Source: JACRCT01 sp049841135
GTDB lineage: Bacteria > Myxococcota > Myxococcia > Myxococcales > UBA5297
Direction of reading: 5' to 3'
NCBI GenBank assembly: GCA_049841135.1
Contig: JASGHK010000002.1
Location: 310,001-374,000 of the forward strand
DNA length: 64,000 nt
Positions 1-9,256 of the stretch are shown here, piece by piece. A program made the position numbers and the translations under genes. Under the pieces are notes generated by a model that was given only the letters and a program-made list of their open reading frames with translations, did no database searches and had not been told where the DNA came from. Position 1 is the first letter of the stretch. Each line of letters opens with the position of its first letter.

Positions 1-167
1 CCCTCGCGCACGCTCTTGGAGACCGCGGTGGCGAAGTCCGGGTAGTCGACCGAGCTGTTGTCGAAGGTGCCGAAGTCCTTGAGCTCGTGGCCCAGCGAGA
101 CGAGCGTCTCGGCCACTTCCTTCTTGAGCACGAGCCCGGCGTGGTCGCTGGCGATGGCGATCTTCAT
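1..167 (-). CDS. rpiB: Ribose-5-phosphate isomerase B, 5'-end fragment
   Basis: Partial gene: the ATG is at 165-167 and the reading frame runs off the left edge, giving about 55 residues. The N-terminus starts MKIAIASDHAG and continues with a GHELKDFGTF segment, both characteristic of RpiB/LacAB-family isomerases, which interconvert ribose 5-phosphate and ribulose 5-phosphate in the pentose phosphate pathway. It points the same way as fabF but is separated from it by about 130 bases containing a hairpin. The active-site cysteine region lies outside the window. The family call is firm; I cannot tell from this fragment whether it prefers ribose or allose phosphate. Confidence 0.9.
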   Translation of the reverse strand, partial: MKIAIASDHAGLVLKKEVAETLVSLGHELKDFGTFDNSSVDYPDFATAVSKSVRE

Positions 168-257
168 AGGGTGTCCGTCCTGGAGTCGGGCCGACCGGAG
201 GGGAACATTCGCGGCCAGAGCATCGGTGTGGAAGCGTCGGTTCGGAGTCGAGGTGAT

Positions 258-277
258 GGCAGGCCCGGAGGCCTGCC
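258..277. terminator. Hairpin between fabF and rpiB
   Basis: Seven-base perfect stem (GGCAGGC with GCCTGCC) around a 6-base loop. It lies just past the fabF stop, between it and rpiB. No T-tract follows on either strand, so it may be a processing or pausing hairpin or a member of the dispersed GC-rich hairpin family seen near 17900 and 25000, rather than a true intrinsic terminator. Confidence 0.4.
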
Positions 278-299
278 GCTACCCAGCCGCTACCCGCGG

Positions 300-1553
300 C
301 TACCCAACGAACCGCTTGAGCACGAGCACGGCGTTGGTGCCGCCGAACCCGAAGGAGTTGGTCATCACCGCGTCGACCTTCACCTCGCGCGCCTGGTGGG
401 GCACGTAGTCCAGGTCGCAGTCGGGGTCGGGGTTGTCGAGGTTGATGGTCGGCGGCAGCACGTTGTGGAGCAGGGCCAGCGCGCACGCGGCGGCCTCGGT
501 GCTGCCGGCGGCGCCCAGCTGGTGGCCGAGCATCGACTTGATGGAGCTGACGGCCAGCTTCTTCGCGTGGTCCTTGAAGACCGCCTTGATGGCCCGGGTC
601 TCGTTGAGGTCGTTGGCCTCGGTCGAGGTGCCGTGCGCGTTGATGTAGCCGATCTCCTCGGGCCGCATCCACGCGTCCTGGAGCGCGAGGCGCATGCAGC
701 GCGCGGCGCCCTCCCCGTCCGGCGCGGGCGAGGTCATGTGGTAGGCGTCGCTGTTGGCGGCGTACCCGACCAGCTCGGCGTAGATGCGCGCGCCGCGCTT
801 CTTGGCGTGCTCGAGCTCCTCGACCAGCACCAGGCCCGCGCCCTCGGCCATGACGAACCCGCAGCGGGTCTTGTCGAACGGCCGGCTGGCCTTCTCCGGC
901 TTGTCGTTGGAGTCGGTGCACATCGCGCGGGCGGCGGCGAACCCGCCGACGCCCAGCGGGGTGATGGCGGCCTCGGTCCCGCCGGCGATGACCGCGTCGG
1001 CCTCGTCGCGCTGGATGAGCCGCATCGCCTCGCCGATGGCGTGGGCGCCGGTGGCGCAGGCGGAGACCGGAGACCAGTTGGGCCCCTTGAGCCCCAGCTT
1101 GATGCTGATCTGCCCCGGGGCGAGGTTGACGATCATCTCCGGGACGAAGAACGGGCTGATGCGCGAGGGCCCCTGCTCGAGGACCTTCTTGTGCGTGGCC
1201 TCGACGGTGGTGAGCCCGCCGATGCCCGAGCCGACCAGGCAGCCCAGGCGTGCGGCGTTGGCGTCGGTGACCACCAGGCCGCTGTCGGCCATGGCCATCT
1301 TGCCGGCGGCGACGGCGTAGCTGATGAAGGGGTCGAGGCGGCGGACCTCCTTCTTCTCGACCCAGTCGCCGGCGTTGAAGTCGCGGATCTCGCCGGCGAT
1401 CTGGACGTCGTAGTCCTTGGCGTCGAAGCGGGTGATGGGCTTGATGCCGCTCTTGCCGGCGACGAGGCCCTCCCAGGTCTTCGCGGTGCCCGTGGCCAGT
1501 GGGGAGACGAGGCCGATTCCGGTGACGACGACGCGACGCGTGAGCTCGCCCAT
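300..1553 (-). CDS. fabF: Beta-ketoacyl-ACP synthase II
   Basis: 417 residues, the normal length for FabF. It condenses malonyl-ACP with acyl-ACP in type II fatty acid elongation in the cytoplasm. The Cys-His-His catalytic triad is visible: Cys166 in SACATGAHA, His307 in NAHGTST and His344 in MLGHQLGAAG. The C-terminal SFGFGGTNA motif is intact. The ATG lies a few bases downstream of the acpP stop, so it is the next gene of the minus-strand operon after acpP. Nothing in it looks broken, unlike its neighbour acpP. KAS I (FabB) is an alternative label within the same superfamily, but the acpP linkage and sequence favour FabF. Confidence 0.97.
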   Translation of the reverse strand: MGELTRRVVVTGIGLVSPLATGTAKTWEGLVAGKSGIKPITRFDAKDYDVQIAGEIRDFNAGDWVEKKEVRRLDPFISYAVAAGKMAMADSGLVVTDANAARLGCLVGSGIGGLTTVEATHKKVLEQGPSRISPFFVPEMIVNLAPGQISIKLGLKGPNWSPVSACATGAHAIGEAMRLIQRDEADAVIAGGTEAAITPLGVGGFAAARAMCTDSNDKPEKASRPFDKTRCGFVMAEGAGLVLVEELEHAKKRGARIYAELVGYAANSDAYHMTSPAPDGEGAARCMRLALQDAWMRPEEIGYINAHGTSTEANDLNETRAIKAVFKDHAKKLAVSSIKSMLGHQLGAAGSTEAAACALALLHNVLPPTINLDNPDPDCDLDYVPHQAREVKVDAVMTNSFGFGGTNAVLVLKRFVG

Positions 1554-1559
1554 AGGCTC

Positions 1560-1803
1560 CTACTTCTTGTGCGAATTGATGTAGTCGATGGCGTCCTTGA
1601 CGGTCTTGATCGACTCGGCCTGCTCGTCGGGGATCTCGACGTCGAACTCCTCTTCCATCGCCATCACCAGCTCCACGATGTCGAGGCTGTCGGCGCCCAG
1701 GTCGTCGATGAAGGAGCTTCTCCGGCTTGATCTCGTCCTCGCCGACTCCCAGCTGCTCGGCGATGATCGACTTCACCTTCACCTCGACGTTCGTGGCGGT
1801 CAT
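1560..1803 (-). CDS. acpP: Acyl carrier protein, +1 frameshift in this sequence
   Basis: Carries acyl chains on a phosphopantetheine arm for the Fab enzymes. From the ATG at 1801-1803 the frame reads a standard ACP N-terminus to about residue 28, then breaks. Removing one base restores an 80-residue protein containing LGADSLDIVEL, with the phosphopantetheine serine at about position 39, and ending at a TAG abutting fabF. The extra base lies in GAGCTTC at 1714-1720, where GAGCTC would restore the frame and give a natural PESSFIDD. ACP is essential, so I read this as a sequence error or very recent change rather than a pseudogene. Start, stop and family are clear; the exact corrected residues at the break are inferred. 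Confidence 0.88.
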
Positions 1804-1977
1804 AACTCGCTGTCCTCCGATGCTGCTGAAGCTTGGGGTGAGCTCGGTCGGCTCGAAGACTTCGTCCGGAGCGTCGGGGTCCGACGCCGAACCGAAGTCG
1901 TGTCAAAGAGTTCGGGTCGTTATAGTCCAGCAGTTCCGCGGTGTCACCCGAAGCGGCGCTCGCACTCGCCGTCGTGC

Positions 1978-2910
1978 TCAGCCGCCGAGCAGCTTGGCGA
2001 GAGCTTCGGGCTCGTCCAGCGCCGTGGCCTCCAGGCCCTTGTCGATGGCCTTGACCAGCCCCGTGAGGACCTTGCCCGGGCCGACCTCGACCACGCGCGT
2101 CACCCCAGCGGCCGCCAGCGCCTTCACGCTCTCGACCCAGCGCACCGGCGAGGTCACCTGCGCCACCAGGAGCTCCACCGCCCGTTTGGGATCTGCATTG
2201 GGCGCGGCCTCGACGTTGGTGACCACCGGCACGGCCAGCGCCGACCACCTCAGCCCTTCGAGGACGGTGCGCATGCGCGGCGCGACGGGCTCCATCAGGG
2301 CGCAATGGAAGGGGGCGCTCACGGGCAGGGGCAGGACCCGGGCCCGGGGCGCCGCAGCAGCGAGCTTGGCGCGGGCGCGCTCGACGGCCTCCGCGTGGCC
2401 GGCGATGACCGTCTGGTCGGGGCTGTTGAAGTTGGCCGGCGAGCAGACCTGGTTCTGCGCCACCTCGGCGCAGCCGGCCTTGACCAGCTCGGGGTCCACC
2501 CGGACCACCGCGGCCATGGCACCGACGCCCGCCGGAACCGCCTCCTGCATGAAGGCGCCGCGCTGGCGCACGGCGCGCACGGCGTCGGCGAGGTCGAGCG
2601 CTCCGGAGGCGACGAGCGCCGAGTATTCGCCCAGCGAGTGCCCGGCGAGCAGATCGGGGGTCTCGCCGGTGCGCGCCCGGAGGACGGCGTGCATCGCCAC
2701 CGAGACGGTCAGGATGGCGGGGTGGGTGTTGCGGGTGAGCTTGAGGTCTTCCTCGGGGCCTTCGAAGACGAGCTTGGAGAGCTTCTCGCCCAGCGCCTCG
2801 TCGGCCGCGTCGAAGACGGCCTTGGCCTCGGGACACTTCTCGTACAGCGCGCGCCCCATGCCCACGTACTGCGAGCCCTGCCCCGGAAAGACGTAAGCCA
2901 GCTTGCCCAT
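1978..2910 (-). CDS. fabD: Malonyl-CoA:ACP transacylase
   Basis: 310 residues, usual FabD length. It loads malonyl groups from CoA onto ACP to start fatty acid elongation. Visible motifs are FPGQGSQ at 8-14, the nucleophile Ser92 in GHSLGEYSA, the carboxylate-binding Arg117 in RQRG and the catalytic His202 in APFH. The C-terminal EVGPGKVLTGL segment is typical. It sits between plsX upstream and acpP downstream in the minus-strand operon. A 174-base gap separates it from acpP, and fabG, which often lies there, is missing. Intact and confidently identified. Confidence 0.97.
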   Translation of the reverse strand: MGKLAYVFPGQGSQYVGMGRALYEKCPEAKAVFDAADEALGEKLSKLVFEGPEEDLKLTRNTHPAILTVSVAMHAVLRARTGETPDLLAGHSLGEYSALVASGALDLADAVRAVRQRGAFMQEAVPAGVGAMAAVVRVDPELVKAGCAEVAQNQVCSPANFNSPDQTVIAGHAEAVERARAKLAAAAPRARVLPLPVSAPFHCALMEPVAPRMRTVLEGLRWSALAVPVVTNVEAAPNADPKRAVELLVAQVTSPVRWVESVKALAAAGVTRVVEVGPGKVLTGLVKAIDKGLEATALDEPEALAKLLGG

Positions 2911-2942
2911 CGCAACCGTCCTCTCCCGCCCCGCGAAGACCG

Positions 2943-3998
2943 CTAGGGCGACTCCTCGGTCCTGTGCTCCTTGGCCGCCGCGGGCCGGGCGCTGCGCGAG
3001 AGCGCGTGCGCCTTGAGCGCGGCGTCGGTCAGCTCGGCCGCGAGCTTCAGCGACGCCGCGGTCGAGGCCGCCCGGAGCGCGTTGCGGATGGCCCGTGCGT
3101 TCGAGCGCCCGTGCGCGAGCAACGCCGTGCCGTCGACGCCCACGAGCTGCGCCCCGCCCACCTCGGCCCAGTCGGCGATCTTGCGGAACGCGGCGAAGGC
3201 GGGACGCGACAGCCAGGCGCCGAGCTTGGCGGTGGAGTGCGCCTCGATCTCGCGCTTGAGGGTGGCCGACAGCGCCGCCGCTGCGCCCTCGGTGGTCTTG
3301 AGCACGACGTTGCCGGTGAAGCCGTCGGTGACGATGACGTCCACCGCGTCGGCGAACAGGTCGTTGCCCTCGACATAGCCGGTGAAGTTGAGCTGCGAGC
3401 GCTCCAGCGCCTCGAGCGCGCCGCGGGTCAGGTCGGTGCCCTTGGACTTCTCGGCGCCGTTGGAGAGCAGCGCCACCCGCGGGCGCGCGACGCCCAGCAC
3501 CCGGCGCGCGTAGGCGTCGCCCAGGTGGGCGAACTGCACCAGGTGCGCGGGACGGCAGGCGACGGTCGCGCCCGAGTCGAGCAGGACGGCGAACCGGCCC
3601 GCCAGCGTGGGCAGGAGCGTCACCACCGCCGGGCGATCGATCCCGGGCAACCGTCCCAGCACGAACAGGGCCGCCGCGAGCGCCGCTCCGGAGTTGCCCG
3701 CGGAGACGACGGCATCCGCTTGGCCCCGGGCGACGAGGTCGAACGCCACGCGGATGGAGGAGTCTCGCTTGCGGCGCACCGCGGTCACCGGGTGCTCGTC
3801 CATGCCCACCGCCTGCGGAGCATGGCGCACCTCGACCAGCGCGCCGGCCTTCAGCCGCGACAGCTCCGCCTGGATGCGGGGCTCGTCGCCGACCAGCACC
3901 ACGTGGTCCCTCGGCGCTTTGCGCGCATGCAGGACCGCGCCCTCCACCACTGCGGCGGGGGCGTGGTCACCGCCCATCGCGTCCAGAGCGAGGCGCAT
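2943..3998 (-). CDS. plsX: Phosphate acyltransferase PlsX
   Basis: 351 residues. PlsX converts acyl-ACP to acyl-phosphate, linking fatty acid synthesis to phospholipid synthesis at the membrane surface. The N-terminal LDAMGGDHAP signature at 5-14, the VSAGNSGA segment and the DGFTGNVVLKTTEG segment are all present. The C-terminal tail after about residue 325 is Ala/Arg-rich and not conserved in the family. It follows rpmF at about 60 bases, the classical rpmF-plsX arrangement. fabH, which normally follows plsX, is absent; fabD comes next. Confidence 0.96.
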   Translation of the reverse strand: MRLALDAMGGDHAPAAVVEGAVLHARKAPRDHVVLVGDEPRIQAELSRLKAGALVEVRHAPQAVGMDEHPVTAVRRKRDSSIRVAFDLVARGQADAVVSAGNSGAALAAALFVLGRLPGIDRPAVVTLLPTLAGRFAVLLDSGATVACRPAHLVQFAHLGDAYARRVLGVARPRVALLSNGAEKSKGTDLTRGALEALERSQLNFTGYVEGNDLFADAVDVIVTDGFTGNVVLKTTEGAAAALSATLKREIEAHSTAKLGAWLSRPAFAAFRKIADWAEVGGAQLVGVDGTALLAHGRSNARAIRNALRAASTAASLKLAAELTDAALKAHALSRSARPAAAKEHRTEESP

Positions 3999-4059
3999 CG
4001 GGGGATCGGCCGGCCTGATTCAAGAGGTGGCCGGCCTTCAGAGCCGAGTCTGCCCCGGC

Positions 4060-4245
4060 CTACTCCGCGACTGCGATCGCCGCGCGCTTCTTGTAGGTCC
4101 CGCAGTTCTTGCAGACCGTGTGCGGCATGATCGGCTCGCGGCACTTCTGGCAGAGCACGACGTTCGGCGGGGTCTTGAGGTTGTTGTTGGCGGCGCGGCG
4201 GCGGTCGCGGCGCATCTTGGAGGTTCGCTTCTTGGGGACGCCCAC
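4060..4245 (-). CDS. rpmF: 50S ribosomal protein L32
   Basis: 61 residues, normal for L32. It opens with GVPKKRTSKMRRDRRRA and has a zinc-binding quartet Cys32, Cys35, Cys45 and Cys48 (CQKC and CKNC), so this is the zinc-containing C+ form rather than the zinc-independent paralogue some bacteria induce under zinc starvation. It lies between the DUF177/YceD gene and plsX, the widely conserved yceD-rpmF-plsX order, and should share the promoter at 4951-4978. Confidence 0.98.
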   Translation of the reverse strand: MGVPKKRTSKMRRDRRRAANNNLKTPPNVVLCQKCREPIMPHTVCKNCGTYKKRAAIAVAE

Positions 4246-4338
4246 GGTGGTGCTCCTTTTGACTTCGGTGAAAGGTTGCGCAGGCTCGGCCGTCCGGCCC
4301 TTTTAGTCAAGGGCGAACCTTGGACGCCCGCGGTGCTT

Positions 4339-4917
4339 CTAGGTGAGCTTGATGTCCTTGAGCGCGGCCCAGCGGGGGTCTGCGACCTTGCGCTGGCAAC
4401 CGCACTCCTTCACGTTCAGGTCCTGGCCGCAGACGCTGCACAGGCCCTTGCAGGCATCCTTGCAGAGCAGGTCCATCGGCAGCGCCAGGAGGATCTGCTC
4501 GCGGGTGATGGCGCCCAGGTCGATCTGGCGGCCGTCGAAGCGCTCCTCGTCGGCCGTCTCGGACTCGAAGGTGTTCTCGCCCTCGAGGCCCTCGTGCTCG
4601 CCCTCGGCCGCCTCCTCCTCGTCGTCCTCGTCCTTCTTCGCCCGGGCGACGAGGTTGAGCTCGAAGTGCACCGGGACCTGCGCCTTCACGTCGGCGAGGC
4701 AGCGGCGGCACGGTCCCTGGACACCCACCTTGGTGTCGCCCTCGAGCAGGAGCTTGTCGCCCACTCGCTGGAACTCGGCGGTGAGGCGGGCCGGACCGGT
4801 GGCCGAAAAGCCCGTCGCCTCGCCCTCACGCTCGAGCACGCCCGTGAGCCACTCGCGGGTGAGCTCGCGGTCGACCGAGAGGCCGTCGTCCCTGATTTCT
4901 TCAAGTAAAACAATCAT
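4339..4917 (-). CDS. yceD: YceD/DUF177 family protein with added cysteine clusters
   Basis: 192 residues. DUF177 proteins are encoded beside rpmF and have been linked to 23S rRNA maturation or stability. Here the core carries CRRC at 70-73, an acidic low-complexity stretch around 95-125, and a C-terminal cluster of Cys152, Cys156, Cys160, Cys163, Cys172 and Cys174 that could bind a metal; the C-terminal CxxxC...CSVCG pattern is common in the family outside enterobacteria. The ATG at 4915-4917 lies about 30 bases downstream of the predicted -10 box. First gene of the lipid operon. Confidence 0.88.
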   Translation of the reverse strand: MIVLLEEIRDDGLSVDRELTREWLTGVLEREGEATGFSATGPARLTAEFQRVGDKLLLEGDTKVGVQGPCRRCLADVKAQVPVHFELNLVARAKKDEDDEEEAAEGEHEGLEGENTFESETADEERFDGRQIDLGAITREQILLALPMDLLCKDACKGLCSVCGQDLNVKECGCQRKVADPRWAALKDIKLT

Positions 4918-4950
4918 TTATCTGCCTGCTTCCACCGCAAAAAGCGGGCC

Positions 4951-4978
4951 ATTATAGGCGGCGGTCCTCTCGTGTCAA
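4951..4978 (-). promoter_or_regulatory. Consensus sigma-70 promoter for yceD-rpmF-plsX-fab operon
   Basis: On the minus strand TTGACA (4973-4978) and TATAAT (4951-4956) are both exact consensus hexamers with a 16-base spacer. It sits 34 bases upstream of the yceD ATG and faces the operon. A perfect match in DNA this GC-rich is unlikely by chance. Expected start of transcription is near 4944, giving a short leader. Confidence 0.85.
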
Positions 4979-5091
4979 GGCGTGGCCGCCCGTGGGGATC
5001 GACCGAACGATGCGCCCGAGCAGAAGATGCAACCACGCGAGGGCGCTGAGGCTTTTGCCAGCCAAGGTGCCTTTTGGTAGCGTCCACGCCC

Positions 5092-5967
5092 GTGATTGCC
5101 CCCCATCCATGCAGGCGGTGCTCCTGGCCGGCCGTGCTGCTGTTCGGCCTGCTGCTCGCGGTTCCCTCGCTGGCGCTCGGTGCGGCGAACAAGCCCATCG
5201 ACAAGGCGCGCCAGCTGCTGGAGGAGGCCGAGTTCGAGCCGGCCCTGAAGATCATCAACGACACCCTGGGCTCGCCCGACCTGAGCGACGCGATGCTGGT
5301 CCAGCTCTACGAGCTGCAGGGGACCGCGTACCTGTTCCTGGGCAAGGAAGACAAGGCCCGCGCCTCCTTCGAACGCCTGCTGCAGGCCGACCCCGACCAC
5401 CAGCTTCCCAAGAGCACCAGCGCCAAGATCCGCACGCTCTTCGAGCAGGTCCGCGCCGAGCGCAAGCCGGTCAAGCTGAGCCACTCGGCCATCGCGACCG
5501 CCACGCCGGGCGACCGGCTCGACGTCCGCGCCCAGATCAGCGACCTGCCGGCGGGCGCCAAGACGCGCCTCTACTATCGGCGGGCGGGCACCGAGGGCTA
5601 CTCGTCCACCTCGTTCGCCGCCGAGGGCTCGGACTTCGTCGCCAAGATCCCGGCCTTCGAGCTGCCGGAGGAGGACTCCGAGTACGCGCTCGAGTACTAC
5701 CTCGAGGTCGGCGATGCCGGCGGGCGCCGGGTGGCCGGCGTGGGCGACGCCCTCTCGCCGCTGCGGGTACGCATCTCGGCCAAGGCCGAACCTGCCGCGC
5801 CCACCACGCCTGCCCCCGCCGTCGCGGCGGACGAGGCCTGGTACCAGAAGTGGTGGGTCTGGACCATCGTCGGCGTGGTGGTGGTCGGGGCCGGCGTGGG
5901 CGCGGGAGTCGCGCTCACCCAGCCCAAGGACGGCACCCTGCCCATCACCGTCACGGTGCAGCAATGA
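5092..5967 (+). CDS. Secreted TPR-like protein with C-terminal membrane anchor
   Basis: About 291 residues from the GTG at 5092; an in-frame TTG at 5074 is a weaker alternative. A signal-like hydrophobic stretch (WPAVLLFGLLLAVPSLALGA) is followed by two TPR-like helices (about 30-100; QGTAYLFLGKEDKARASFERLL), then a beta-rich middle and a single C-terminal membrane segment (WWVWTIVGVVVVGAGVGAGVAL). The organisation resembles myxobacterial envelope proteins of unknown role. The stop overlaps the ATG of the next gene (ATGA), so the two are translationally coupled. No enzymatic motif is visible. Confidence 0.75.
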   Translation: MIAPHPCRRCSWPAVLLFGLLLAVPSLALGAANKPIDKARQLLEEAEFEPALKIINDTLGSPDLSDAMLVQLYELQGTAYLFLGKEDKARASFERLLQADPDHQLPKSTSAKIRTLFEQVRAERKPVKLSHSAIATATPGDRLDVRAQISDLPAGAKTRLYYRRAGTEGYSSTSFAAEGSDFVAKIPAFELPEEDSEYALEYYLEVGDAGGRRVAGVGDALSPLRVRISAKAEPAAPTTPAPAVAADEAWYQKWWVWTIVGVVVVGAGVGAGVALTQPKDGTLPITVTVQQ

Positions 5968-6485
5968 GACGCCTCGCCGCCCTCGCCGTTCTCGCGCTGG
6001 CCGCTTGCGGCAACTTCGACGGCGACCTGGCCGGCGTCCCGCTGGGCATCGACATCCACGGGCTGACCGCCGACCAGATCGGCAAGGTGCAGGTGGTGGT
6101 GCTCTCGCACGGGACCAACCACAGCTGCGTCGACCTCCGCTTCACCTGCGTACGCGGCCAGGTGATCAAGCAGAGCGGCTCGCCCATCGACGACCTGGTC
6201 AAGCTCCGGGACGACGCGGGCAAGGAGCACAACGCGCTCGTCTTCGACGTCGACGCCGCGCAGTTGACCTCGGCCAAGGGCCAGACCTTCCAGGCCCGCA
6301 TGGCGCCGGGGAGCAACTACATGGTGGTGGTCGAGGTGCTCTCCAAGGACGCCGCCCCCACCGTCCTCGCCAGCGGCTGCAGCAACGTGCTCTCGCAGGT
6401 CGGGGGCGGGCAGAACGCCCCGGCCGCGGTGAAGGCCCTGGCGCTCGCCGAGCCGCTCACCTGCAACGCGCTCATCGAGAAGTGA
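5964..6485 (+). CDS. Small lipoprotein of unknown function
   Basis: 173 residues. The N-terminus MRRLAALAVLALAACGN has a charged start, a hydrophobic core and a lipobox ending in Cys15, so it should be lipid-anchored. Two cysteines at about 52 and 58 (SCVDLRFTC) and one late cysteine pair may form disulfides. No family recognised. It overlaps the preceding gene by four bases, which suggests the two products act together at the envelope. Confidence 0.72.
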   Translation: MRRLAALAVLALAACGNFDGDLAGVPLGIDIHGLTADQIGKVQVVVLSHGTNHSCVDLRFTCVRGQVIKQSGSPIDDLVKLRDDAGKEHNALVFDVDAAQLTSAKGQTFQARMAPGSNYMVVVEVLSKDAAPTVLASGCSNVLSQVGGGQNAPAAVKALALAEPLTCNALIEK

Positions 6486-6504
6486 GTGTGCGCAGCGCGC
6501 TCGC

Positions 6505-6825
6505 CTAACCCTGGCTGAGCTTCTCGACCAGCGCCTCGATGCGCTGGCGGTCGGCCTCGGCGAGGTCGACGAAGTGCACGCCCATGGCGAAGTCCTTGGC
6601 GTTGACGATCTCGCCCTTGCACGAGATCTCCGCGCCGCCGCCCGGGAGCGAGAAGCGCAGCTGGACGATCTTCCCGGCGGGCTCGGGGATGGTCTTGTCG
6701 AAGAACGCCCCGCCGACCGAGAGGTTCGCCGCCCGGTGGAAGTACAGCTCGTCCCCGGCCTCGGCCTCGATCCACAGCTCTACTGGAACCCGCCGGTCCC
6801 TGCGCCGCTCGTTGCCGTCACTCAT
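6505..6825 (-). CDS. PilZ domain protein
   Basis: About 106 residues from the ATG at 6825; an upstream in-frame GTG at 6843 is possible. A single PilZ domain fills the protein: the RRRDRRVP segment near the start gives the arginine motif, and NLSVGGAFF matches the (D/N)xSxxG motif, the two elements that bind cyclic-di-GMP. Such stand-alone PilZ proteins act as c-di-GMP receptors in motility or exopolysaccharide control. The target is not evident from the neighbours (phoH upstream). Whether it really binds c-di-GMP is inferred from the motifs. Confidence 0.85.
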   Translation of the reverse strand: MSDGNERRRDRRVPVELWIEAEAGDELYFHRAANLSVGGAFFDKTIPEPAGKIVQLRFSLPGGGAEISCKGEIVNAKDFAMGVHFVDLAEADRQRIEALVEKLSQG

Positions 6826-6954
6826 GGGCTCTGGGTTTGCCACAGCGCCTCGCCGGTTGGCAAGCAGGCGGAGTTGGCAGGACGCATGCCGCTGTCCGGT
6901 GGGTGGACGGAGTGGACAGGGTCGACGTCGTGGACTGGGTGGACCGTGAAACCG

Positions 6955-7983
<1,029 letters not shown>

Positions 7984-8039
7984 GTCCGTCGTCTCTCCCA
8001 AGCGGCCTTTCCTAAAGCCTATGGCCTACGGCCTGCTTT

Positions 8040-9245
8040 TCATCTCAGCGGCGGCAGCAGCACCCAGGTGGCGTCGCCCGCCTTGCGGTAATGGTACGGC
8101 TCGCCCCACGGGAAACGCACGTCGACCTCGTCGACAATCCCGGCCTTGACCAGCTCGTCGAGCGTCTCCGGGCTCTTGCCGTGGTCGAGGACGTAGACGG
8201 CGAGCGCGGTCTGCAGCCGCGACAGCTGCCCGCGCGAGGCCAGCCGCTCCAGGGCCGGGTCGGCCACCTGCGCCTGGTCCAGCGCCTTGGGGACGAGCGG
8301 GCTCAGCGGCGCGGTGATGGCGAGGACGCCCAGGAAGGCGACGACGGCCATGGTCGCGCCCAGCTTGCTGACGGTGGCGACCAGCACCTCGGCGACGCGC
8401 CGGCGCCGTCCCGAGGCCGCGGCCGCCGCCGCGTCCGCCGTGGCGTTGACGGCCTTGAGGTAGCCGCCGTTGACCAGGTTCATCAGGCCCTTGCAGGCCT
8501 CGAACTCCCCCAGCCGCGAGCGGTCGATGATCCACGAGACGTCCTTGCCGTCGTCGGCGATGCGGTAGATGCGCCGCTCGTTCGGCCCGACGTTGTCGAC
8601 GCTGTCGTCCTCGTCCTCGCCCTCGTCCTTCGCCCCGCCGCCGTCGAAGGCCGCGAACGCCTCGTCGACGTCGTCGCCCTTCTTGGCCTTCGTCTTGGGC
8701 GCGGGCAGGTCCTTGACCCGCTCGAAGGTCATCGAGGCGCTGGTGATGCGCTTGCGGATGAGCGGCCACTCGTCGACCCGGCGGAAGCCCTCCATCAGCA
8801 CGCTCTCGGAGCGGATGGGGGTGACCGTCTCGGGGTCGAAGTCGATCTCCGCGGTCTCGAAGGCGTAGTTGCCCGTCTTCCACGCGAAGAGGCGGTAGAT
8901 GGTCTCGCTGGTCTGCAGCTGCGCCATCTCGCGCAGCGCCGAGCGCTCCACCTTGCCGTGCGCCACCAGGATGTCGCCCAGGCGCTTCAAGGTGCGCTTC
9001 TGCTCGTCGAGCGCCTCCTGCAGCCCGCGCTCGCTGACGAGCCCGGCGCGGACCAGCATGTCGCCCAGCAGCTCCTTCTTCTTCCGGGTGGCGCTCTCGG
9101 CGCGGACGATGTTGCCGTCCTTGAAGGAGACGTGGACCTCGTCGTCCTTCTCGGTCAGGTGCAGCACGCCCGTCTTCTGCTGCTGGCCGATGAGCTGGAA
9201 GATGTCGGCGATGCCGAAGTCCTTGAGCGTTCCGCTGAGCGCCAT
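8040..9245 (-). CDS. DUF4388 protein with membrane segment and GspG-like tail
   Basis: 401 residues from the ATG at 9243-9245. The N-terminal domain (MALSGTLKDFGIADIFQLI..., about 1-100) is DUF4388, which in myxobacteria accompanies signalling and gliding proteins. An acidic linker at about 210-235 follows, then a membrane segment near 305-330. The C-terminal 65 residues (LDHGKSPETLDELVKAGI and RFPWGEPYHYRKAGD) resemble the periplasmic part of the type II pseudopilin GspG. The stop of the upstream TPR membrane gene is 11 bases away, so they are probably co-transcribed. Role unknown; the GspG resemblance is by eye. Confidence 0.8.
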   Translation of the reverse strand: MALSGTLKDFGIADIFQLIGQQQKTGVLHLTEKDDEVHVSFKDGNIVRAESATRKKKELLGDMLVRAGLVSERGLQEALDEQKRTLKRLGDILVAHGKVERSALREMAQLQTSETIYRLFAWKTGNYAFETAEIDFDPETVTPIRSESVLMEGFRRVDEWPLIRKRITSASMTFERVKDLPAPKTKAKKGDDVDEAFAAFDGGGAKDEGEDEDDSVDNVGPNERRIYRIADDGKDVSWIIDRSRLGEFEACKGLMNLVNGGYLKAVNATADAAAAAASGRRRRVAEVLVATVSKLGATMAVVAFLGVLAITAPLSPLVPKALDQAQVADPALERLASRGQLSRLQTALAVYVLDHGKSPETLDELVKAGIVDEVDVRFPWGEPYHYRKAGDATWVLLPPLR

Positions 9246-9256
9246 CGGAGAGGCTC

